Assembly: GCA_036244855.1 (NCBI GenBank)
Contig: BQKZ01001319.1
Span: forward strand, 50,597 to 102,451
Reading direction: 5' to 3'
Source of the DNA: Temnopleurus reevesii
Lineage: Eukaryota; Echinodermata; Echinoidea; Temnopleuroida; Temnopleuridae
DNA: 51,855 nucleotides
The notes beneath the pieces are model-generated. The model saw only the letters and a program-made list of their open reading frames with translations. It was not told the DNA's origin and did no database searches. Both the position numbers and the translations under genes were made by a program. Of this stretch, positions 45,234 to 51,855 are shown piece after piece (within the stretch, counting starts at the first letter, position 1; each line of letters starts with the position of its first letter).

Positions 45234-46410
45234 CAGGGGCCGATTGCATGAAGCCATGACAAGATAGTTATACGACATCTTTAAGAGATATCTTGTACCG
45301 CTGAGTTGTCAATGATCGTCGTAAATCCGTTTCACGAAAGGATACTACCGTGCTCATTGCTAAAGGTTAGCCTTACTCACGGGATTAAGTATCATCTACA
45401 TTTCAGCAAAATTATTATTTGTAATTACAAACAAAAATGTGGAATTATTGTCGGAATTACACTACAGAGAAGTTTTCAACAATTATTCATATCCATCATG
45501 AACAATTAAAATGCTTATTATTCGATGTTCAATGATGGAAACAGCTCCTTTCCTTATATCTTCAAAAGTCACAAACAAATGATAGGTCAGGCACCACTAT
45601 TTCGTTAGTCTGAAGTTTGTACATACAACAAACCACGGATTGTTATATAACTATTCCCTGATTTTAACCCAGGTTTTGCTCTTAATTAGTTTGAATAAAA
45701 TATGTTTACATATATCATGAAAAAATTATATCAATTATATTGTCAAAATAGATAAAAATCGATAGGATTGGCCACGGAAGATTGCACATTCTCTCAACAG
45801 GGTATATATACACACAGAAATGTTCTAATTCTATTACAAGCTGATATAAACAACTGTGTTTGAGCTTTGAAAATAATAATAATAATAATAAGGAAGTATT
45901 TCCCATAAAGCATAATGTATTATGTCTGTGTGTCTATTGTAATTCATTAATATCCTTTTTAAGAAACTAATTGTCCTTATTTTCATGAAATTAAGTCATA
46001 AATCACTGCATATTTCTTTTACTAGGCACCTTTAGGCTTTGTTATCTCAATTTATAATTGTGAAATAATAATCATTTAGTAAATGTGATTCTTTTAAAAA
46101 GGTATATTATTCTTGGTATTCTAGAATCAGATTATAATTTGTCCAAAATCCCACTGAATTAGTATTTAAAACTGTCACTGAGGAACAATATGTCATGTTT
46201 TATTTCGCGTACCATAAATTAAATAAAAATCACATGAAGTGAGCGTGTTAAAAGATACGACAGCTCTCGATATGTCGTAGCTCGCTGGAATGGACTTGTC
46301 CTTTGAGATAACTAGAATGTCTTCAGGAAACAGAAACGCTGACAATTACGCGATAAACGCTCTTATCCTCAATAGGATAGCTAAGACCCTTTCGTGCAAT
46401 TGGCCCCCTG
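45234..46410. mobile_element. Non-autonomous TIR element of about 1.2 kb
   Basis: The left end CAGGGGCCGATTGCATGAA and the right end (reverse strand CAGGGGGCCAATTGCACGAA) are imperfect inverted repeats. The interior is AT-rich with no transposase ORF. I could not define a target-site duplication. It sits directly beside the perfect inverted repeat at 46450. Confidence 0.6.
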
Positions 46411-46449
46411 GTTCCCTAAGAAGTTTTTAGAGTGTAGCATTACACATAC

Positions 46450-46883
46450 TAATTCGGGGGATCGACTATAGTTGTAAGCTTTTCGCCGCTAGAGAGCGTG
46501 GATCAAATGCTTAATTTTGATTGGTCCACCCCTGACCTGACCTGGCGGGTATCGATTTCCGGTTGTGACGGGTACTTCCGGTATAAATTACATGCGCCAC
46601 GTTCATTCCTTTCGCAGTTATACAATACACGGACAACTTCAATCTGAAACCAAATTTCATTATCATCTGTAATATTCCTTTGCTTTGGTGATTACATCAA
46701 ACCACAGAACTCGGATGCATCAAACAGTGAACGTGGCGCATGTAATTTATACCGGAAGTACCCGTCACAACCGGAAATCGATACCCGCCAGGTCAGGTCA
46801 GGGGTGGACCAATCAAAATTAAGCATTTGATCCACGCTCTCTAGCGGCGAAAAGCTTACAACTATAGTCGATCCCCCGAATTA
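46450..46883. mobile_element. Foldback element with perfect 156-bp arms
   Basis: Left arm 46450-46605 and right arm 46728-46883 are exact reverse complements over 156 bases, separated by a 122-bp loop. The outermost bases are TA on each side, compatible with a TA target. Each arm contains ATTGG (CCAAT), CCACCCC and TATAAAT motifs reading toward the loop. No ORF is present. Confidence 0.9.
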
Positions 46884-47768
46884 AACAAGCGACTCCTCCC
46901 CATCCATAAAGATGCTGTCAGGAATTTGTTTTCCCCCAAACCACCCATACCGCACGATGCAAAATACAATAAAGCCCTCTCCAGAACATTGCCTATCACT
47001 TTTGTGAGAGTACTGTACTCACTGTAGATTCAAGTGTTAATGTGCATGGATTCACCAGTATACCTAACTATTCGGTGTCCAGACGGGTTGGTCAGCTGGA
47101 TGGGAGGATATTAATTTTTTTTTTCAATAAGATGACATTGAGTATTTCATAAATTTCTTCAAGATTGTTTATTCTTAACAACAAAAGTAATGATGGTTGC
47201 CATCATTTGATTGATAATTGCTGCCACAATCCAAAGGGAAAACTAACAACTTAAGAGTCTGGACATCCAAATCCCCATTCTCTGTTTCATCCAAAATGGC
47301 ATTGTTCTCAGTCAGATTCTGCCCAGATATTTCGAATAAATTCTCTTTCAAATATTTGTGATAACATCAGATTAAACATACGAATCAGTTTTGGGAGAGA
47401 TCGCACTTCACTACTTTGTGAGCTGCAGTTATATATCAGCATAGTGCAGTTTTTCAATTTAGCAAATTACAGCATGTTCATAGTTTGAATAAAATCTGAA
47501 ATCCAAGGTCTAAAGTTGAAACTTTATGCGTGCATACCTTATACCTCCCAAAGTACAAACAAAATAGAGATGAATATGACGTCCCCCGGGGCTGACGAAA
47601 TGAAAGCAAGTCTATGAGACGGAGGGGTGGACTATTTCAAAACAATGCCCTTATTCAATTTCAGATGATGACAATTTCTTTTCCTGATGTTTATTTAGCA
47701 CCACTGGTTTATCAATTTGATGAAAAAACCAGCTAACGTTGGACATTTGTTCCAAGGCACTGGCATAA

Positions 47769-49076
47769 TTGGTGACTTGTAAATTTCAGGGGGCACTACC
47801 TGGTTTGCAATCAATCACAAACTTTTGTACATGTTTTCCCATAGAATTATGGTACCCTCATATAAAGGCACGCATTCAACATGAATGCTGTGTTTATAGG
47901 CAAATACAAGCTATAGCTAGGCAACCTCTGGCTCTGACTTGGACACAAATCCTAGATGAAGGTGGCAAAGTAGATGTAGTTTACATGGACTTTATGAAAG
48001 CGTTTGATTCAGTTCCCCACCGCCGTTTAATCAGCAAACTAGAAGCGTATGGTATCCAAGGCCCAGTACTCCAATGGATAGCAAATTTCCTTCTTGGGAG
48101 ACAACAGAGAGTTGTAGTCAATGGTGAACAGTCTACGTGGTCGGAAGTAAAAAGCGGAATACCACAAGGAAGCGTACTGGGGCCGACCTTGTTTGTCCTT
48201 TATATCAACGACCTACCAGATGTAGTTAAGTCGGGAATTAAACTATTCGCAGATGACACCAAGATCTACACCCAGGCGGACATACCAGAGAACGCTGAAC
48301 AACTTCAGACTGATGTCGAAAATCTCCTAGAATGGGCCGAAAAATGGCAAATGAAGTTCCATTCTGAAAAGTGTACAGTTTTGAAAATTGGGATATCACC
48401 ATCTGAACACAAATATGTCATGGTGAATGAAGATGGAATCACTGAAATAAAGGAAACTACAGTTGAAAGAGACCTAGGAGTACTTATAGATCCCTACCTA
48501 AACTTCGGTGAGCATATTTCAAATGCTGTCTCCAGAGCAAATCGTCTACTTGGAGTTGTGAGGAGATCCTTCTCAAACCTGGACACAGTTTCCTTCAATC
48601 TACTTTTCAAAGGCCTGATCCATCCAATCTTGGAGAACAATCAAGCTGTGTGGTCCCCCCACAAACTTGGAAACCAGAGAGCTTTAGAAAGCATTCAGCG
48701 AAGAGCTACCAAGATGATTCCAGGAATTAAGGATCTGACCTACCCTGAGAGACTGAAGTATCTGAAGCTCCCTACACTCGTCCATAGAAGGAGAAGAGGT
48801 GACATGATAGAAGTGTTCAAGTACATGAATGGCCTGTACGAAACTAAAGTCCCACTGCTCAGTCTGTCAACGGAAAAAAGGACACGAGGGAACTCTAAAA
48901 AACTCCAGAAAAATAGAGCTCGACTGGATACTAGAAAATACTTTTTCTCTAACCGAATCATAGATGAATGGAATAGCCTCCCAGAAGAAGTTGTAACAGC
49001 ACCTTCACTAAATTCCTTCAAAACAAGGCTAGACAAATTTTTGGGGGATGGTGCCTTCTGCTATGACCAAGTTTAA
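47769..49076 (+). CDS. Non-LTR retrotransposon reverse transcriptase, 5'-truncated
   Basis: This open frame of 435 codons encodes the C-terminal part of a LINE ORF2. Seen: palm motif A in VVYMDFMKAFDSVPHRRL (catalytic Asp), motif B SGIPQGSVLGPTLF, motif C LFADDTKIY (the Asp pair), then the thumb and the tail typical of CR1/Jockey-group elements (LTYPERLKYLKLP, RRRRGDMIEVFKYMNGLYE, DEWNSLPEEVV, SFKTRLDKFL). Real homology starts near TWTQILDEGG (about 47937). The first about 55 codons look like flanking sequence read through. The endonuclease and upstream RT blocks are missing, a sign of 5' truncation at insertion. The frame has no stop, so the insertion is probably fairly recent. It lies on the plus strand, opposite to HUWE1, in its first intron. 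Confidence 0.9.
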   Translation: MVTCKFQGALPGLQSITNFCTCFPIELWYPHIKARIQHECCVYRQIQAIARQPLALTWTQILDEGGKVDVVYMDFMKAFDSVPHRRLISKLEAYGIQGPVLQWIANFLLGRQQRVVVNGEQSTWSEVKSGIPQGSVLGPTLFVLYINDLPDVVKSGIKLFADDTKIYTQADIPENAEQLQTDVENLLEWAEKWQMKFHSEKCTVLKIGISPSEHKYVMVNEDGITEIKETTVERDLGVLIDPYLNFGEHISNAVSRANRLLGVVRRSFSNLDTVSFNLLFKGLIHPILENNQAVWSPHKLGNQRALESIQRRATKMIPGIKDLTYPERLKYLKLPTLVHRRRRGDMIEVFKYMNGLYETKVPLLSLSTEKRTRGNSKKLQKNRARLDTRKYFFSNRIIDEWNSLPEEVVTAPSLNSFKTRLDKFLGDGAFCYDQV

Positions 49077-49227
49077 AATGTTACAATAGAAGCCTACACC
49101 ATTGCATCATCCCAAAGGAAACTGATGGAACGCACACATCTATATAACCTCCACGGATCGATGAACAGGCGTTAGTCCTACAAGCATCGTTGGAGTAAAG
49201 TAAAGTAAAGTAAAGTAAAGTAAAGTA
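49077..49227 (+). mobile_element. LINE 3' UTR and (GTAAA)n tail
   Basis: A short 3' UTR after the RT stop ends in about six GTAAA repeats (49195-49227). A short simple-repeat tail in place of poly-A is typical of CR1/L2-type LINEs and marks the 3' end of the insertion. Confidence 0.8.
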
Positions 49228-49494
49228 TGCATTGGATTAGTCTGGTCGCGATCTACACCTAAAATGCCGTAATAATCAACTTTGATTGTGGGCGTAAACG
49301 GAAAGACAAGACAAGACAAGACTCCGAGAGTTTTTGTGACTATATTTCCTTGCTTATGTAGCTGAGAATCGGGCACAAAATCAAAGGTTTTTACAAATCC
49401 TAACGATGTTAGGCTTTTCCCTAGGCTATTAATTGCCTAAAATGACATTGTTCCTGTTAGAATTTACTGAGATATTTCTCACACATAATCTTTC

Positions 49495-49720
49495 GAATAT
49501 TTGTGATAATATCAGATTAAAATTAAATTGGATATTCATTGTCATTGACTTCATGCATTTTTCAAGCTGAAAGTTTAGATGCGCAGACGTGTGACCTCCC
49601 AGTCCCATCATACACTTTGTGATAAAAAATTAACATCAGATCAAAATTGAATAGGATATTGACTTCATGACTTTTTTCTAACTGAAAGTTTAGCAGCGCA
49701 GACATTAAGACGTAACATTA
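49495..49720. repeat. Diverged tandem repeat, two units of about 115 bp
   Basis: Units at about 49495-49612 and 49617-49715 share TTGTGATAA, ATCAGATTAAAATT-like, GACTTCATG and CTGAAAGTTTAG blocks. A third piece, ATATTTGTGATAACATCAG, occurs at about 47355. Nature unknown. Confidence 0.6.
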
Positions 49721-50691
49721 ACAGTGAGTTAGACATCGCATCATACGAATTACGATCAATGGCGATTGCCAGAATTGGAATTGGAAAGGTTTTGTTCTGG
49801 GGCACCAAGTTAAGAATCAAGTTAAGATAGAATCTCACACATGTGTTAGGCGGGAAGAGACAATGGAGTCTCTGGTCCTCAGTTTGACCTGAACGAACTT
49901 AGTGCAAAGTAAGCCCAGTAAATTAAGAACAGCTTCAAATCAAGTAGACCGATAAAACGGGTCTATTTCGATCAGGATTTGCTTCGCTGAGGCTATCGCC
50001 TGGCTACGCATCCTTCCTCAATAGACCGTTAACGCCGCTAGAGACGCCTGTGATGAAGATCAAAAAAATGGTGGTCGCTACCAAAAATCACGATAAAAAC
50101 ACGGATTTTAATTATTTCTTTTGGAAACCTTCAAGGTAATCTTAAAGAATATATCTTTTTTAATCGTATTCATAGTTAATTGTATATCATAGAGACGTAA
50201 ATGAGCGTATTTTCGTGAGGGTGCGCGGCAGCACCCTTTCTCCCATAGACGCTGTGTATTGTAGCGTCAACAACCTGCACTACACGCTGAATTGGGGCGT
50301 TTTCTGACTCGCTGGAGGGGGCACCATCACCACCAACTGTCAGAAATCGTTAAAAAAAACATCCGAGAGTCAGATTTTTCTGTCTACAAATCAAGTAGCA
50401 ATACTTCACAATGAACTGCACAGTCAACTGCAACTCACAATCACAGTCACACTCACATTCACAAGCCCATGGAGATCCACACACCAGTGCAAGTCCATTC
50501 GTCTCTTCACGAAACATTCATCGGAAATGGGAGTTTTAGATCAGTAATTTCATCAACACACTACATTTATGACGAAATAAGATATTATTCAGTTCAAGAT
50601 CATATGCTAATATATTAGATGGCAAATTTAAAAATTGTAAACAAACTCTCACAAGACGAAAATATACCTAAATTCAGAAATGATTACTCAC

Positions 50692-50990
50692 ATGTATTCG
50701 CCGCCATATTGATCTCGTACATAATTACATCGCCGGGTACCCGGATGTTCTTCTTTCAATTTTTCTCCAGGTAATGTTTTGCGTCGCGCGCGCGAGACGA
50801 AAGGAGGAGATGAGGGGGGTGGTGGGTGAGCTGAGGAGGGGGGAGGAGGTAAGAGGGGATAATTGGTTCTCGGATCCACCCCGATCTGGCTTAGGCCTAC
50901 AACAATGTACATTTTCCGTAGTTTGCACCTAATAGATTTTTTTTTTCTAATCAATCTATTTTTTTGGCTGAGCATGTACATCAAAGGATC
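50692..50990 (-). promoter_or_regulatory. HUWE1: Probable HUWE1 promoter and non-coding first exon
   Basis: On the minus strand a GTGAGT donor follows position 50692, just after CAATATGGCGGCGAATACAT. The ATGGCGGC core is close to the YY1 site common near animal housekeeping start sites. The adjoining stretch contains CpG-rich GCGTCGCGCGCGCGAG (about 50780-50795). It would splice to the CTACCTAG acceptor at 44077. Upstream ATGs in this exon would make only tiny uORFs, one of which closes before the main ATG. The start site itself is not defined by sequence alone. Confidence 0.6.
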
Positions 50991-51157
50991 AGAAATTATT
51001 ACCCCTTTTCACACCTGCAGTTATAGGGACAATTTATTTTACAGATGGCTGAATAGGACATTTAGAACTTTCATTACCTTGGGTACTGTAACTTATTTTT
51101 ATTAACGAAATTCGTTAATTGCTACAATTCAGGGATATGCAGTCACATATATGGCCC

Positions 51158-51238
51158 GGAAGCAACACGACTCAACACGACTCTTTGTTTACAGGCAGCT
51201 TACTGTGAACGAGAGTCGTGTTGAATCGTGTTACTTCC
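51158..51238. repeat. Short foldback repeat, CAACACGACT family
   Basis: GGAAGCAACACGACTCAACA pairs with TGAATCGTGTTACTTCC 80 bases later, giving a hairpin of about 27-bp arms with a GTTTACAGGCAGC loop region. A related hairpin lies at 51363-51438. Confidence 0.75.
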
Positions 51239-51334
51239 ATATTTCTAGCCGACAGCACACCTTTACGACCGACTTACGATCCGATTTCTGAAGAAAGTGT
51301 ACAAGTCGTGTCTCTCCGAAATGCCAAGCTCGAA

Positions 51335-51460
51335 ACCCCGGTCACGTACAGTAGGGCTCCACGGAGGCAACACGACTCGATCTTTGTAACAGTTGGCTGC
51401 CTGCGAACAAAGAGTCGTGTTGAATCGTGTTGTTTCCAGGGCCCTTTGTGACCGGGGCCT
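51335..51460. repeat. Nested inverted repeat, CAACACGACT family
   Basis: Outer inverted ends CCCCGGTCAC and GTGACCGGGG enclose an inner hairpin (51363-51438) with GGCAACACGACTC paired to GAGTCGTGTTGAATCGTGTT. It looks like a complete small foldback element. The hairpin at 51158-51238 is a relative. Confidence 0.7.
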
Positions 51461-51855
51461 TATCGGAAGGTATACCGACTAGCTGAGTCTAAGAAAGTCG
51501 GAACAGCCGGAGAACGATTTGCCAAAACGAATTTGCCCCGTGAATTCGGTGCATAAAGTTGATTAGTGTTTTGAAATCAAACGTTCAGTATTCATTTGAC
51601 ATAAAAGAAAAAAAATGCCGCTGCTAAACATTAATGTGATTTATCACCCCGAATCAAATCGTAAGCTAATCGTAATGTGTGCGATGTGCTTTATGAATCA
51701 GTCGCAATAATATACAGCTCGACCGGTAAGCTTGAAGTGATCCCTCATGGCATAATGGGTTCGAGCCTCAAAGGTCGGTTGGCAGAGATGTATTCACGAT
51801 TTATGTTTTGTATGTTGCGCTCTATAAAGAGAGAGGTCATACGAGTACTTGGGGG

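Larger units (their letters stand above)
44077..50691. other. Putative HUWE1 intron 1 (about 6.6 kb)
   Basis: If the non-coding first exon is right, this whole stretch is one intron. It holds the (AAT)n tract, the 1.2-kb TIR element, the perfect inverted repeat, the truncated LINE and a diverged tandem repeat. At 46884-47936 and 49721-50690 I see no further gene. Confidence 0.6.
50991..51855. other. Intergenic flank upstream of HUWE1
   Basis: Apart from the two foldback repeats this stretch shows no convincing gene. A GGGTTCGAGCCTC motif near 51757 resembles a pol III B box but lacks a clear partner A box. Confidence 0.7.

Noticed and set aside
49958..50035. Possible inverted repeat ACGGGTCTATT and AATAGACCGTT
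   Set aside because: Arms of only about 10 bases and no flanking duplication, so it could be chance.
50688..50984. Minus-strand open frame of 98 codons with a Pro/Ser run near the HUWE1 promoter
   Set aside because: The Pro/Ser run comes from a CT-rich tract. The frame crosses the probable first-exon donor and has no known domain.
51730..51790. Possible tRNA-like SINE (GGGTTCGAGCCTC)
   Set aside because: A B-box-like motif alone, without a clear A box, tail or second copy, is not enough.
1..51855. CRISPR array, bacterial operon or phage-like system
   Set aside because: The window is intron-rich animal DNA. The tandem repeats found are minisatellites, microsatellites or transposon parts without regular unique spacers.

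Overview
The window is intron-rich, AT-rich animal nuclear DNA. It is dominated by one gene on the minus strand: the 5' (N-terminal) part of HUWE1 (also known as ARF-BP1, Mule or UREB1), the giant HECT-type E3 ubiquitin ligase. I recognised it by reading spliced exons against the remembered human protein; no database search was run. About 54 coding exons (about 7.9 kb of CDS, about 2,630 codons) run from the start codon near 44041 down to 470. All but one have consensus GT/AG boundaries and matching phases. The gene leaves the window on the left before the ubiquitin-binding (UBM) region and the catalytic HECT domain. The transposon content (a repeat ending in an ATGCCTCCGGC-type stretch, CR1/L2-like LINE tails, many foldback elements) and the degree of HUWE1 similarity suggest a marine invertebrate. 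A deuterostome such as a sea urchin is my best guess, and it is an inference.

Layout, left to right. 470-13056: acidic, BH3-like and WWE exons. 13916-19071: conserved helical exons, the Glu/Lys-rich exon, the UIM exon and the UBA exon. 19640-33534: N-terminal armadillo-like exons (DUF913 side). 34956-44076: DUF908-side exons and the start codon. 44077-50691: a large first intron holding two inverted-repeat elements, a 5'-truncated non-LTR retrotransposon and other repeats. 50692-50990: a probable non-coding first exon and CpG-rich promoter with a YY1-like ATGGCGGC motif. 50990-51855: intergenic sequence with small foldback repeats.

The introns are a catalogue of non-autonomous elements. They include a perfect 156-bp inverted repeat, a TA-flanked mariner-like MITE, pogo-like TIR elements, a minisatellite transposon carrying repeated nuclear-receptor DR1 motifs, tRNA-like tandem repeats, and a TIR element with a CRE palindrome.

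Several assembly problems touch the gene. Single N bases at 14338, 28797 and 34955 mark hidden gaps. The one at 34955 cuts a HUWE1 exon, and the one at 28797 lies in a duplicated block that shows one exon twice. No complete second cellular gene was found.
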